Source: Methanolinea sp. (GTDB lineage Archaea; Halobacteriota; Methanomicrobia; Methanomicrobiales; Methanospirillaceae). Taken from it: a stretch of DNA of 64,000 nt. Position numbers and translations under genes: made by a program. Every line of letters begins with the position of its first letter. Position 1 is the first letter of the stretch. Positions 26,936-36,015 of this stretch are shown here, piece by piece. The notes below the pieces were generated by a model. It was not told the origin of the DNA. It ran no database searches and worked only from the letters and a program-made list of their open reading frames with translations. The stretch is taken from the NCBI GenBank assembly GCA_016699325.1, contig CP064971.1, positions 124,001 through 188,000 of the forward strand, written 5' to 3'.

Positions 26936-27097
26936 ATGCAACTTTCCCATTCGGAAATGATTGAGAAACTGAAAATGGCGGCTTTGCGGCGCTGTGAAGA
27001 GCGCATAGAAGCTGCTCGGACACAGGGCAGGAGTTATATTCCTGAAACCCCGCAGTTCGGAGTCTCGGCGCTCCTGAAAAGTAGACACGGTCTGTAA
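26936..27097 (+). CDS. Possible 53-aa leader protein
   Basis: Reads MQLSHSEMIEKLKMAALRRC and ends LLKSRHGL. It is about 30 bases downstream of the expected transcription start and 78 bases before atpH. The first 30 residues form a plausible amphipathic helix. No Shine-Dalgarno is visible and I know no family. It is either a small member of the operon or chance. Confidence 0.3.
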   Translation: MQLSHSEMIEKLKMAALRRCEERIEAARTQGRSYIPETPQFGVSALLKSRHGL

Positions 27098-27175
27098 TTG
27101 GGTGAATGTTCGAACAGGAGCGGAATGAAGATCCCAAAGTCGTTCCCGTTCTGAAGGTTGGGAGAGGTCCACGGT

Positions 27176-27496
27176 ATGGTTGTTGAAAAATCACTGCTGG
27201 CGAGAATCCGGGAGAAAGAACTTGAGGTAAGCGTTAAGATCGATGATGCCCGGTTTGAGGCTGATCGCATGATCGATAAAGCGAGGAAAGAATCCCTCGC
27301 CATAATTACCTCATCGGAAGTGGAGGGAAAGAAAGCAGCGGATGAATTTCTCAAACGAGAAATGGAACGAGTTCACGCAGAAGCAAACCAAATCAGGGTT
27401 CAGGCCAGAGAAGAGGTTGAAACGGTTCGCAAAAAAGGGGAGAAGAACCTGCCGAAGGCTGTTGAAAAGATCATCGCCATAGTCCTGCCAGGATAG
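27176..27496 (+). CDS. atpH: A-type ATP synthase subunit H
   Basis: 106 residues from ATG 27176 with a Shine-Dalgarno-like gggagagg; a start 18 bases upstream is less likely. Almost entirely charged helix (LLARIREKELEVSVKIDDARFEADRMIDKARKE), the partner of subunit E in the peripheral stalk. First subunit gene of the standard archaeal order H-I-K-E-C-F-A-B-D, 4 bases before atpI. The other ATPase operon has no H gene. Confidence 0.85.
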   Translation: MVVEKSLLARIREKELEVSVKIDDARFEADRMIDKARKESLAIITSSEVEGKKAADEFLKREMERVHAEANQIRVQAREEVETVRKKGEKNLPKAVEKIIAIVLPG

Positions 27497-27500
27497 AGCC

Positions 27501-29453
27501 ATGCTTCAGAAGATGGTAAAAATTCAGGTAGTGGGTCCTAAAAAAGACCTTCATAACGTACTTGATTTACTCTATGCCAAGGGCACCGTGCATATCGAGG
27601 ATGCATCTGTACCGACAACACCCGGTGAGATCAGCCTCAAGAGAATGACAGCAGAACAGGTTGGGGACATCGCTGTTGCACATTCGAAAATCGGGGGTAT
27701 TCTCCTCACGCTGCCAAAGATCAAATATGATGAAAAAGCAGTGACGCATACTTACTCCAGCCTGCGGGCGATGAACCACGAAAACCTCCTCATCCGTGTG
27801 AACACGGTCATCAATGAACTGGAAGTTGCTACAAAAACTCTCGCAAAAGAGAAGAGCGAACTTGAGCTGGCTTTAATCAACCTTGGACGATACGAAAAAA
27901 TAATCGACAAAATTCGACCGCTTGAGACCAGTATGCCCAAGCTGGAAGGGTTTGAAGTCACGGTTCTTCTCATCCAGAAAGAGTTCAAGGATGTCATCGA
28001 AATAATCCGCAATGCTCTAACAGAGATAACAAAACGGCAGTTCGAATTACTTTCTGCTGAACTGGATGAAAATACCATCGCGGCGGTAACCATTTTTAAT
28101 AAGCGGTACTCGGACCAGGTACATTCCTATTTCTTCAACCAGAACGTAAATGAGGTCCGCCTGCCTCCCGAGTATCTTGGAAAACCTTTCAATGAGATTT
28201 TCGCCCTGATCGAAGAGAGAAAAGCTGCATCGACAAAAGAGATATCCAGGATGAATGCTGAGCTGGAAAAGATTTCTTCTAAATGGTATACAGAGCTCAG
28301 TGCATTACACCGGATTCTTGGAGAGAGAACGGAAGAACTGAGCATCTTTGCAAAAATTGGCCAGACCGAGTACACGTTTGTGCTTGCAGGATGGATACCG
28401 AAAAAATCACTCAAAGAAACCCGGGATGCCCTCAAAGACACATTCGGCGGGCGGGTCATTGTCAATGAACTGGTCCTTTCGCCTGATGAAATGGCACAGG
28501 CCCCGACATTTTATGATAACCCAAGCTTTGTCAAACCGTTCGAATTTCTTATGCGAGTCGTAAGCCCGGCGAAATCCACGGAATTTGATCCCAGCCCGGT
28601 TATGGCCATTTTTCTTCCGATATTCTTTGGGATCATGGTGGGGGACATGGGGTACGGGCTTATCATCATCGCGTTTGCCTCCATCATGAAATGGAAATTT
28701 TCCGATCGCGACTGGCTCCAGCACCTGATGAACGTCCTTATTCTGGGTGCTATCTGGGCGGTTTTCTTCGGATGGTTATACGGTGAAATCATTGGGAATC
28801 TGGGAGAGCACATGGGATGGATCGAGCCCAAGACGCTCTTCGGTGTTACCTGGAACCGGTTGGAGGCGATCGTACCCTTCCTGATCCTGTCCATTGCCAT
28901 CGGCGCCTTCCATGTTATCCTTGGACTCGTCCTGGGAATCGTGAACTCGTATACCGAGATGAGTTGCATGAGACATGTCGACAAGGCAAAGAAACATATC
29001 TGTGAAAAATCGGGTATGATTATCGTTATTATCGGTCTCATCCTGGTGATGGCCGGATTGATAATGGCTCTCCCTGCTGCTTTAATTACGACAGGAGCGA
29101 TCCTTGTCATAATTGCCATACCTCTCATATTTATCGGTGGTGGTGCTTTTGGCACGTTTGAGATTATGAGCACGGTAACAAACATTCTCTCGTACTCCCG
29201 TATCATGGCAATCGGTATCGCATCGGTCATCCTCGCCATGGTCGCCAACAAACTGGGGGGCATGATGGAGGTTGCCCTCGTGGGAGTCATCATAGCCGTG
29301 CTTCTTCACACCCTCAACCTTGTCCTTGCCATGTTCAGTCCATTCCTCCACTCCCTGCGTCTGCACCTGGTTGAATTTGACTCAAAATTTTACGAAGGAG
29401 GCGGAAAAATGTACAAACCTTTCAAAAAAGAAAACGGGGGAAAATCGGTTTGA
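27501..29453 (+). CDS. atpI: A-type ATP synthase membrane subunit I (a)
   Basis: 650 residues. The soluble N-terminal half has long helices of the stator arm; the membrane half starts near 365 (AIFLPIFFGIMVGDMGYGLIIIAF) and has seven to eight helices. The ion-path arginine is in TNILSYSRIMAIGIASVILA (Arg in SYSRIMA). It ends SLRLHLVEFDSKFYEGGGKMYKPF, as in methanogens. It is 60 residues longer than the first operon's I subunit, mostly in the membrane half. Confidence 0.95.
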   Translation: MLQKMVKIQVVGPKKDLHNVLDLLYAKGTVHIEDASVPTTPGEISLKRMTAEQVGDIAVAHSKIGGILLTLPKIKYDEKAVTHTYSSLRAMNHENLLIRVNTVINELEVATKTLAKEKSELELALINLGRYEKIIDKIRPLETSMPKLEGFEVTVLLIQKEFKDVIEIIRNALTEITKRQFELLSAELDENTIAAVTIFNKRYSDQVHSYFFNQNVNEVRLPPEYLGKPFNEIFALIEERKAASTKEISRMNAELEKISSKWYTELSALHRILGERTEELSIFAKIGQTEYTFVLAGWIPKKSLKETRDALKDTFGGRVIVNELVLSPDEMAQAPTFYDNPSFVKPFEFLMRVVSPAKSTEFDPSPVMAIFLPIFFGIMVGDMGYGLIIIAFASIMKWKFSDRDWLQHLMNVLILGAIWAVFFGWLYGEIIGNLGEHMGWIEPKTLFGVTWNRLEAIVPFLILSIAIGAFHVILGLVLGIVNSYTEMSCMRHVDKAKKHICEKSGMIIVIIGLILVMAGLIMALPAALITTGAILVIIAIPLIFIGGGAFGTFEIMSTVTNILSYSRIMAIGIASVILAMVANKLGGMMEVALVGVIIAVLLHTLNLVLAMFSPFLHSLRLHLVEFDSKFYEGGGKMYKPFKKENGGKSV

Positions 29454-29647
29454 TACATGAAAAAGACCATGCTACGGCATTTAAACGTAGAACGCTTGCA
29501 GGAGAGGAGTTATTCATGTGAATGGAACACGCTGAGAGGCAGATTATTTCATCACCCTGTGCCTTCAGGCACATGGTCAGAAGTGTGGTGTGAAAAACGA
29601 TGTGCCGCCTGTGCAAAGGGCGGCGCTTTGGAAGGAGACTGATGTGA
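29454..29647 (+). promoter_or_regulatory. Spacer before atpK with two hairpins
   Basis: A 194-base gap inside an otherwise tightly packed operon. Hairpin 1 at 29558-29573: TGTGCC, loop TTCA, GGCACA. Hairpin 2 at 29604-29624: GCCGCC, 9-base loop, GGCGGC, ending 12 bases before the Shine-Dalgarno ggaaggag of atpK. Processing or stabilisation sites here could raise translation of the multicopy ring subunit; this is inference. Confidence 0.5.
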
Positions 29648-29866
29648 ATGGTTGATTTCGGAATCCCCATTGGGGCAGGCATCGCATTCGGGCTTGGAGC
29701 GCTCGCTACCGGTATTGCACAGTCAAAAATTGGCGCAGCGGGAGCGGGAACGATTGCAGAAAAACCGGAAATGTTTGGATTGATGATTATCCTGGTGGCA
29801 ATTCCCGAGACTCTCGTTATTCTTGGTTTTGTCGTTGCATCCATGATCATGATCATGCTGGTATGA
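29648..29866 (+). CDS. atpK: A-type ATP synthase proteolipid K (c subunit)
   Basis: 72 residues, one hairpin of two transmembrane helices. The ion-binding carboxylate is Glu54 in AIPETLVILGF. Gln25 in helix 1 (GIAQSKIGAAG) and Thr55 next to the Glu are compatible with Na+ coordination, as in several methanogen rings, but H+ or mixed use cannot be excluded. With one carboxylate per hairpin it has the high ion/ATP ratio needed for synthesis, unlike the fused K at 25312. Confidence 0.95.
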   Translation: MVDFGIPIGAGIAFGLGALATGIAQSKIGAAGAGTIAEKPEMFGLMIILVAIPETLVILGFVVASMIMIMLV

Positions 29867-29933
29867 ACCGGAAATAACCGGGAACAATAGAACAGAGGAA
29901 TATCACGGTCACGGCGGAGAGGACAGGTGAACC

Positions 29934-30518
29934 ATGGCTATTGATGATCTGATCAAGGCTGTAGAAGTGAGCGGTCAGGAACGCATTACCGGGATTCAGG
30001 AACGCTCAAAAGCCGAGGCAGATGAAATTATCAGGGAGGCCCAGGCAAAGGACCTGCCAATCAAAAAACGACTCATGGAGGACGCAACGCAATCGATTGC
30101 GATACAAAGAAACAAGGTATTATCCGAGGCACGTGAAAAAAGCCGCATGGAAATAATAAAATCAAAAAACGAGATTTTTGAGGCGGTTTTCGATGAAGCC
30201 GTTCGAAAGCTGGTATCCGTTCGTGAAGAACCGCACTACCGGGAAACTCTGAAAAGGCTGCTTGCTGAAGCGCTCGGAGGCCTCGGGGGTGATAACGTTA
30301 TCCTTCATATCGATAAACGGGATGAAGCTCTTTTCAAGGATATCCTGCAAGAAATGAACGTATCTGGAAAAGTCGTAACTGATCTCACCTGTTCCGGCGG
30401 CCTGAACGTATACAGTCATGATGAACGCTTTATTGTTTTCAATACCCTCGAATCCCGCATAAAAAAAGCAAAGGAGATCTACAGACCCGAAATTTTCTCA
30501 GTTTTGTTTGGTGAGTGA
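29934..30518 (+). CDS. atpE: A-type ATP synthase subunit E
   Basis: 194 residues. N-terminal charged helix (IDDLIKAVEVSGQERITGIQERSKAEADEIIREAQAK) pairing with subunit H in the peripheral stalk, and a globular C-terminal domain (DLTCSGGLNVYSHDERFIVFNTLESRIKKA). It ends 1 base before the atpC ATG. Confidence 0.9.
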   Translation: MAIDDLIKAVEVSGQERITGIQERSKAEADEIIREAQAKDLPIKKRLMEDATQSIAIQRNKVLSEAREKSRMEIIKSKNEIFEAVFDEAVRKLVSVREEPHYRETLKRLLAEALGGLGGDNVILHIDKRDEALFKDILQEMNVSGKVVTDLTCSGGLNVYSHDERFIVFNTLESRIKKAKEIYRPEIFSVLFGE

Positions 30519-30519
30519 A

Positions 30520-31572
30520 ATGGAGTATGCGTACGTCAATGCACGGATAAAGGCTATGAAAAGCCGCCTGCTTGACCAGTCGCTCCTTGAACTGCTTATC
30601 AACAAGCCTGATATTGATTCCCTAATCGGGGAGCTCGAAAAAACCACGTATAGGGAAGAATTGGATAAGGCAGGGGTGCTTTATTCGGGTATCAACCGCA
30701 TTGAAGTCGCCATTCGTAAAGACCTGGTCAAAACGTTCAGAGCGATCCTGAACCTGATCAAAGGAGGGGAGACAGAGACGTATATCACCATCATCCTCAA
30801 TCGATGGGATGTCCAGAATATCAAGACCATACTCAGGGGAAAGAAAATCCAGGAAAACCCTTCAGAAATCCTCGACTGTCTTATTCCCGCAGGAGAGCTG
30901 GATGAAGCAGCACTCACCGAGCTGGTCAAACAGCCCGATATAAAAGCAGTGATCGATCTCCTTGCAACCTGGGGAATACGGTATTCACGTCCTCTCACTC
31001 ACAATTTCAAAGAATTCACAGATACAGGGGACATGCTGGTCCTGGAATATGCGCTTGACACATTCTACTATCAAGACGCCATTTCCAAATTAAAAAACGC
31101 GGAATCAGATGATTCCTGTGTTCTTAAGAATATTCTTATTACTGAAATCGATATTAACAACATAAAAACGGTGCTCCGTGCGATTCGCGATCGGATAGAT
31201 ATTGAGGAGGCAAAACATTATTTCCTGAAAGGAAGCCCTGATTTTAACACCGACAGACTCCTCTCAATGATGAAGACAGGGACCATTGAGGGAGCGCTGA
31301 AACAACTTGAGCAGACCCCATACCAGTTCATCACAAAGATCCCTCCGGAATATATATCAGCAGAGAAGATTTCAGCGTTTGAAAAAGAACTGGAAAGGTA
31401 TCTTATAAAAAAGGCGGTAAGCCTTTTCATCGGAGATCCTCTTTCAATCGCGATACCAATCGCCTACATATTCGCAAAACATACCGAAGTTACGAATATC
31501 CGGGTAATCGCCCGCTGCAAGGTCACTGAAGTGCCAGAAAAAGAGCTCAGGGAGGCGCTCATCAGTGTATAA
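30520..31572 (+). CDS. atpC: A-type ATP synthase subunit C
   Basis: 350 residues. ATG at 30520 (MEYAYVNARIKAMKSRLL) is the usual family start; upstream GTG and TTG codons overlap atpE. Helical funnel protein that couples the central stalk to the K ring, with YVNARIKAMKSRLL, NRWDVQNIKTILRG and TEIDINNIKTVLRAIRD as repeated family features. No homologue is seen in the first operon. Confidence 0.95.
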   Translation: MEYAYVNARIKAMKSRLLDQSLLELLINKPDIDSLIGELEKTTYREELDKAGVLYSGINRIEVAIRKDLVKTFRAILNLIKGGETETYITIILNRWDVQNIKTILRGKKIQENPSEILDCLIPAGELDEAALTELVKQPDIKAVIDLLATWGIRYSRPLTHNFKEFTDTGDMLVLEYALDTFYYQDAISKLKNAESDDSCVLKNILITEIDINNIKTVLRAIRDRIDIEEAKHYFLKGSPDFNTDRLLSMMKTGTIEGALKQLEQTPYQFITKIPPEYISAEKISAFEKELERYLIKKAVSLFIGDPLSIAIPIAYIFAKHTEVTNIRVIARCKVTEVPEKELREALISV

Positions 31573-31885
31573 GTTTATTGTTGTCACGGATCCTGATACC
31601 GCATCGGGATTTCGGCTGGCCGGTGTCGATGTGATGGAGATCCATAATTCCGAGGAAATTAATGCACTACTTCCTTCTCTTCTCTTGAAAGACGATACCG
31701 GCATTATAGCAATTAATGAAGATTTCATGATGTCGCTGGATGAGAAGATGATGGAGAAAATCGAGAAGTCCTTCCGGCCTATCATCATCCCAATTCCTTC
31801 CCGTGCAAAGAGGCTGGATCGGACAAGTTACATCGAGGGGCTGCTGAGAAGAGCTATTGGGTATAACATCGTGCTGAGGAAGTAA
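31565..31885 (+). CDS. atpF: A-type ATP synthase subunit F
   Basis: 106 residues with a GTG start at 31565, overlapping the atpC stop by 8 bases. The Rossmann-like fold shows FIVVTDPDTASGFRLAGVDV and IIIPIPSRAKRL; the C-terminal helix SYIEGLLRRAIGY fits subunit F, part of the central stalk. Confidence 0.9.
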   Translation: MYKFIVVTDPDTASGFRLAGVDVMEIHNSEEINALLPSLLLKDDTGIIAINEDFMMSLDEKMMEKIEKSFRPIIIPIPSRAKRLDRTSYIEGLLRRAIGYNIVLRK

Positions 31886-31889
31886 CTGT

Positions 31890-33629
31890 ATGATCGTCGG
31901 TGCTATTTCAAGAATTTCGGGTCCTGTTGTCCTTACCGAAGGCATGCGGGGATCCCGGATGTATGATGTGGTAAAGGTTGGGGAGCAACAACTGAACGGT
32001 GAGATAATACGACTTGATGGCGATCAGGCTGTCATCCAGGTCTATGAAGACACAACAGGCCTGCAGGTCGGCGAAAAGGTAGTAAATACCGGCCTGCCAC
32101 TTTCTGTCGAGCTTGGGCCCGGCCTTCTTTCCTCCATCTATGATGGTATCCAGCGGCCGCTCCCCCTCCTTGCAGAAAAGAGTGGTAGTTTTATTTCACG
32201 GGGAGTAACATTGCCCGGGCTCTCCCACGAGGCGAAATGGGATTTCAAGCCAGGTGCGAAAAAGGGCGACCGCGTGATCGGGGGCGATGTAATCGGAACC
32301 GTTACAGAATACCATCTTGAACACCGCATCATGATACCGCCTTTTACTTCAGGTATAATCCAGGATATCCACGCCGGTGAATTTACCATCGATGAACCGG
32401 TCTGTATTCTGGATAATGGCACTCAAATAACCATGCTGCAGTCGTGGCCGGTACGGAAAGGCAGGCCTTACCAGCGTAAAATGGACCCCGACACGTTACT
32501 TGTTACCGGCCAGAGAGTCTTTGACACACTCTTTCCCGTGACAAAAGGTGGAACTGCTATGATTCCCGGGGGATTTGGAACCGGGAAAACCGTGGCAGAG
32601 CAGACCCTTGCCAAATGGTCTGATACACAAATTGTCGTTTACATCGGTTGCGGAGAGCGGGGGAACGAAATGACCGATGTACTCACCGAATTTCCCGAGC
32701 TGCTCGATCCCAGAACGAAGCGTCCCCTGATCCAGAGGACCATTCTGATAGCCAATACGTCCAACATGCCGGTCGCTGCCCGGGAAGCGTCCATCTATAC
32801 GGGTATTACCCTCGCTGAATATTACCGTGATATGGGTTACGATGTCGCTCTCATGGCTGACTCCACTTCGCGGTGGGGCGAAGCACTGCGCGAGGTTTCT
32901 GGCAGGCTTGAAGAGATGCCGGGGGAAGAAGGTTACCCGGCATACCTTGCAACACGACTCGCCGCATTCTATGAACGGGCAGGGCGCGTGGTCTGTCTTG
33001 GTTCTGATGACCGAAAAGGGTCTGTTACCGTGGTCGGGGCCGTTTCACCTCCCGGTGGAGATTTTTCAGAACCGATAACCCAGAACACCCTGCGCATCGC
33101 AGGCACATTCTGGGCCCTCGATACAAGTCTTGCATACCGTCGCCACTTTCCCTCGGTGAACTGGATTAAAAGTTATTCCCTCTATCTGGACCAGATCAAA
33201 GACTGGTTTGCGGCGAGTGGTTTTACTGAATGGAAGGATCTCCGGGCGAATGCGATGTACCTTCTGCAGAAAGAAGTTGAGCTCCAGGAGATCGTGCAGC
33301 TCGTTGGTCCTGATGCATTACCCGAAAGTGAAAAAGCAATTCTTGAAATCACTCGTATGATCCGGGAAGATTTCCTCCAACAGAGTGCGTATCACGATGT
33401 TGATTCCTTCTGTTCGCTTGAAAAACAGTACTGGATGCTCCGGGTAATACTCTCGTTCTACGACCGTGTAAACCAGGCCATGGCGAAGGGCGTTTCACTC
33501 GCGAAAATCCTGAAACTACCCATTAAAACAGAGATTGGGCGAATGAAGGAACTTACTGATGTCGGAAAAATAAAGGAACTGACCATCCAGATCGATGAAA
33601 GTCTGAGTGCACTGGAGGCGGAACGATGA
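31890..33629 (+). CDS. atpA: A-type ATP synthase catalytic subunit A
   Basis: 579 residues. P-loop GGFGTGKTVAEQ, catalytic Glu region VYIGCGERGNEMTDVL, ADSTSRWGEALREVSGRLEEMPGEEGYPAYL. The beginning MIVGAISRISGPVVLTEGM is the standard archaeal start. It follows atpF by 4 bases and overlaps atpB by 4. Confidence 0.97.
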   Translation: MIVGAISRISGPVVLTEGMRGSRMYDVVKVGEQQLNGEIIRLDGDQAVIQVYEDTTGLQVGEKVVNTGLPLSVELGPGLLSSIYDGIQRPLPLLAEKSGSFISRGVTLPGLSHEAKWDFKPGAKKGDRVIGGDVIGTVTEYHLEHRIMIPPFTSGIIQDIHAGEFTIDEPVCILDNGTQITMLQSWPVRKGRPYQRKMDPDTLLVTGQRVFDTLFPVTKGGTAMIPGGFGTGKTVAEQTLAKWSDTQIVVYIGCGERGNEMTDVLTEFPELLDPRTKRPLIQRTILIANTSNMPVAAREASIYTGITLAEYYRDMGYDVALMADSTSRWGEALREVSGRLEEMPGEEGYPAYLATRLAAFYERAGRVVCLGSDDRKGSVTVVGAVSPPGGDFSEPITQNTLRIAGTFWALDTSLAYRRHFPSVNWIKSYSLYLDQIKDWFAASGFTEWKDLRANAMYLLQKEVELQEIVQLVGPDALPESEKAILEITRMIREDFLQQSAYHDVDSFCSLEKQYWMLRVILSFYDRVNQAMAKGVSLAKILKLPIKTEIGRMKELTDVGKIKELTIQIDESLSALEAER

Positions 33630-35026
33630 ACAGAGTCCCGCTCTTTACCAAAGAGGCAAGAGCAATCAGCTATGTTTCCGGTCCTCTGATATTCATCCAG
33701 AATGTGAAAGGGGTCTCATATGGTGAAATTGTGCGAATCATCCTTCCTACAGGGGAGGAACGCACCGGCCAGGTACTTGATGTCTCAAAAGACATAGCGG
33801 TGACCCAGGTTTACGAAGGGACAAGTGGTATCGATAACAAAGAAACCCGTGTCCGATTCACCGGAGAACCACCTAAAGTCAAGGTTTCAGTCGAGATGCT
33901 GGGGCGGATTTTCAATGGTGTTGGAAAACCCCGCGATGGGGGCCCCGAAATAATCGAAGAGGCAAACCTTGACATCAATGGCATGCCCATTAACCCATCA
34001 GCCCGGGATAAACCTGCCGATTTCATTCAGACCGGCATGTCAACGATAGATGGTTTAAACACTCTGGTCCGGGGACAAAAACTACCAATTTTCTCTGGTG
34101 CAGGTCTTCCTGCGAATAAGCTTGCCGCCCAGATCGCGAGACAGGCCAAGGTTCTCGGTGAAGAAGAGAAATTTGCGGTAATTTTTGTCGCCATGGGAAT
34201 TACTTACAAAGAAGCCTCTTACTTCATGAGGGACTTTGAGAGGACCGGGGCACTGGAACGGGTAGTATTCTTCATGAACCTTGCAGATGATCCGACAATC
34301 GAGAGGATAGCAACTCCCCGTTGTGCACTCACCGCCGCTGAATTTCTCGCCTACGAGCATGATCTTCACGTATTGGTCATATTGACCGATATGATCAATT
34401 ATTGTGAAGCACTACGCGAGATATCCACCGCACGAGAAGAAGTCCCCGGCAGGCGGGGATATCCTGGTTATATGTACACCGACCTTGCGTCCCTCTACGA
34501 GCGTGCAGGCAGGGTGAAAGGGAAGAAGGGATCCATCACCCAGATCCCAATCCTCACCATGCCGGACGATGATATCACCCACCCTGTTCCCGACCTAACC
34601 GGGTATATCACCGAGGGGCAGATCGTCCTCTCCCGTGACCTGTTCCGTCGCGGAGCGGATCCTCCGGTCGACACGCTCCCGTGCCTTTCACGTCTGATGA
34701 ACCTCGGGATCGGGCCAGGAAAAACCAGGGAAGACCACCGAAATGTCGCCGACCAGCTCTATGCATCGTATGCCTATGGAAGAGACCTCAGAAGGCTCGT
34801 AGCCATTGTGGGAGAAGAAGCGCTTACCGAACTTGACAAGAAATACCTGAAATTCGCTGACGAATTCGAGCGCCATTTCATTACCCAGGGCGATGAGAAC
34901 CGGAGCATTGAAAGAACACTCGAAATTGGGTGGGAGCTGTTCACCCTGCTTCCCGAAGAGGAATTGAAACGAATTAAACGTGAATTCATCCAGAAATATC
35001 ATCCTGCATTTCAAAAGGGATCGTAA
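33626..35026 (+). CDS. atpB: A-type ATP synthase subunit B
   Basis: 466 residues. LPIFSGAGLPANKLAAQIARQAKV replaces the P-loop, as expected for the non-catalytic subunit. LTDMINYCEALREISTAREEVPGRRGYPGYMYTDLASLYERAGR and TMPDDDITHPVPDLTGYITEGQ are diagnostic. The stop overlaps the atpD ATG by one base (TAATG). Confidence 0.97.
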   Translation: MNRVPLFTKEARAISYVSGPLIFIQNVKGVSYGEIVRIILPTGEERTGQVLDVSKDIAVTQVYEGTSGIDNKETRVRFTGEPPKVKVSVEMLGRIFNGVGKPRDGGPEIIEEANLDINGMPINPSARDKPADFIQTGMSTIDGLNTLVRGQKLPIFSGAGLPANKLAAQIARQAKVLGEEEKFAVIFVAMGITYKEASYFMRDFERTGALERVVFFMNLADDPTIERIATPRCALTAAEFLAYEHDLHVLVILTDMINYCEALREISTAREEVPGRRGYPGYMYTDLASLYERAGRVKGKKGSITQIPILTMPDDDITHPVPDLTGYITEGQIVLSRDLFRRGADPPVDTLPCLSRLMNLGIGPGKTREDHRNVADQLYASYAYGRDLRRLVAIVGEEALTELDKKYLKFADEFERHFITQGDENRSIERTLEIGWELFTLLPEEELKRIKREFIQKYHPAFQKGS

Positions 35027-35673
35027 TGGAACAAATCAATCCCACCCGGATGGAGCTCATCAAGAAGAATGCCCAGATCAAGCTTGCAGAGCAGGGGCGC
35101 GATCTCCTCCGTGAAAAGATGGATGCCCTCATTCAGGAATTTTTCAATGTCATGGAGTCCGTGTCACAATCACGAGTAGAACTTGAAAAGATATCTGACG
35201 CCGCGCAGCACGCCCTGCTCATCGCCCAGGCAATCGATGATCCTGTCACCTTGAAATCGGCTTCATTTGCCACCAGGAGGGGTATTACTCTGGACATCAA
35301 AGGGAAGAATGTCATGGGAGTGCCTGTCCCGATTATTGAAAAGAGGCGTTTCGTAAAAAGCCTCCTCGAACGAGGCTATAGTATCCTTGGAGTGAGCGGG
35401 CGAATTGATGAGGCGGCAGAAAAGTATGAAGCTGAACTGGATCTTATCATATCCCTCGCAGAGACCGAAACGTCCCTTCGGAGACTGGGAAACGAAATCC
35501 AGATGACCAGGCGACGGGTGAATGCCCTTGAACAGGTGCTCATCCCTGAACTGAAACGACAGGCAAAATACATAGAGATCACCATCGATGAGCGGGATCG
35601 CGAAGATCTCTACCGGTTGAAAAAAGTTAAAAAGATCATTGAACGGAAGAAAAAAGCAGCAGAAATAATATAA
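35026..35673 (+). CDS. atpD: A-type ATP synthase subunit D
   Basis: 215 residues. Starts NPTRMELIKKNAQIKLAEQGRDLL, with the NPTRxEL signature, and ends with RRVNALEQVLIPELKRQAKYIEITIDERDREDLYRLKKVKKIIERKK. Rotor shaft of the central stalk. Last gene of the archaeal operon. Confidence 0.95.
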   Translation: MEQINPTRMELIKKNAQIKLAEQGRDLLREKMDALIQEFFNVMESVSQSRVELEKISDAAQHALLIAQAIDDPVTLKSASFATRRGITLDIKGKNVMGVPVPIIEKRRFVKSLLERGYSILGVSGRIDEAAEKYEAELDLIISLAETETSLRRLGNEIQMTRRRVNALEQVLIPELKRQAKYIEITIDERDREDLYRLKKVKKIIERKKKAAEII

Positions 35674-35685
35674 AATATATAAAGT

Positions 35686-36015
35686 TCATGAAATCCCTTT
35701 CAGTATCCCTATCGTCTCCGCTGTTGCATCCCCCTCCCGCCGCTTCCGGTGCTTCGCCTCTTTTCCAATCGAAATGATGCGATCGAGATCTTTTCGTGAA
35801 AGCCTTGAGAATGAACACTGCCTCCAACTGTGGCGATCCATGGAAACCCAACTCTCACCCAGCATATATTTGAGAATAGCAATATCCGAATCAGAATAGA
35901 GTTTCCAGTCCTGCCCGACACTCTGTCTGATTTTTTCTAGTGCTGTCTCAACAGCCATTCCTTTGTGGATCTGGAAAACTCTCCTTCCCCGTTCATCTTC
36001 TGTTATTTCAGGCAT
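35686..36015 (-). CDS. Hypothetical protein, family of 109 aa (copy 1)
   Basis: 109 residues, paralogous to 36639-36968 with the same length. Shared features: MPE-start, GRR near residue 11, EKIRQS near 28, W-x-LY, ALKY/ILKY, W-V-x-MDR, SF-x-RL and ISIGK. The C-terminal 20 residues differ. It is probably a small helical protein. A TATA-like tttaaaa is about 30 bases upstream, so the transcript has a short leader. Convergent with the ATPase operon, 12 bases from the atpD stop. I do not recognise the family. Confidence 0.7.
   Translation of the reverse strand: MPEITEDERGRRVFQIHKGMAVETALEKIRQSVGQDWKLYSDSDIAILKYMLGESWVSMDRHSWRQCSFSRLSRKDLDRIISIGKEAKHRKRREGDATAETIGILKGIS

Larger units (their letters stand above)
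26725..27175. other. Leader region of the archaeal ATPase operon
   Basis: About 450 bases between the Usp gene (-) and atpH (+). It contains a TATA-like element at 26874-26883 and a possible 53-codon frame at 26936-27097. Confidence 0.5.

Noticed and set aside
27176..35673. The second ATPase operon as a degraded duplicate
   Set aside because: All nine subunit genes are intact with full catalytic motifs, so it is not decaying.
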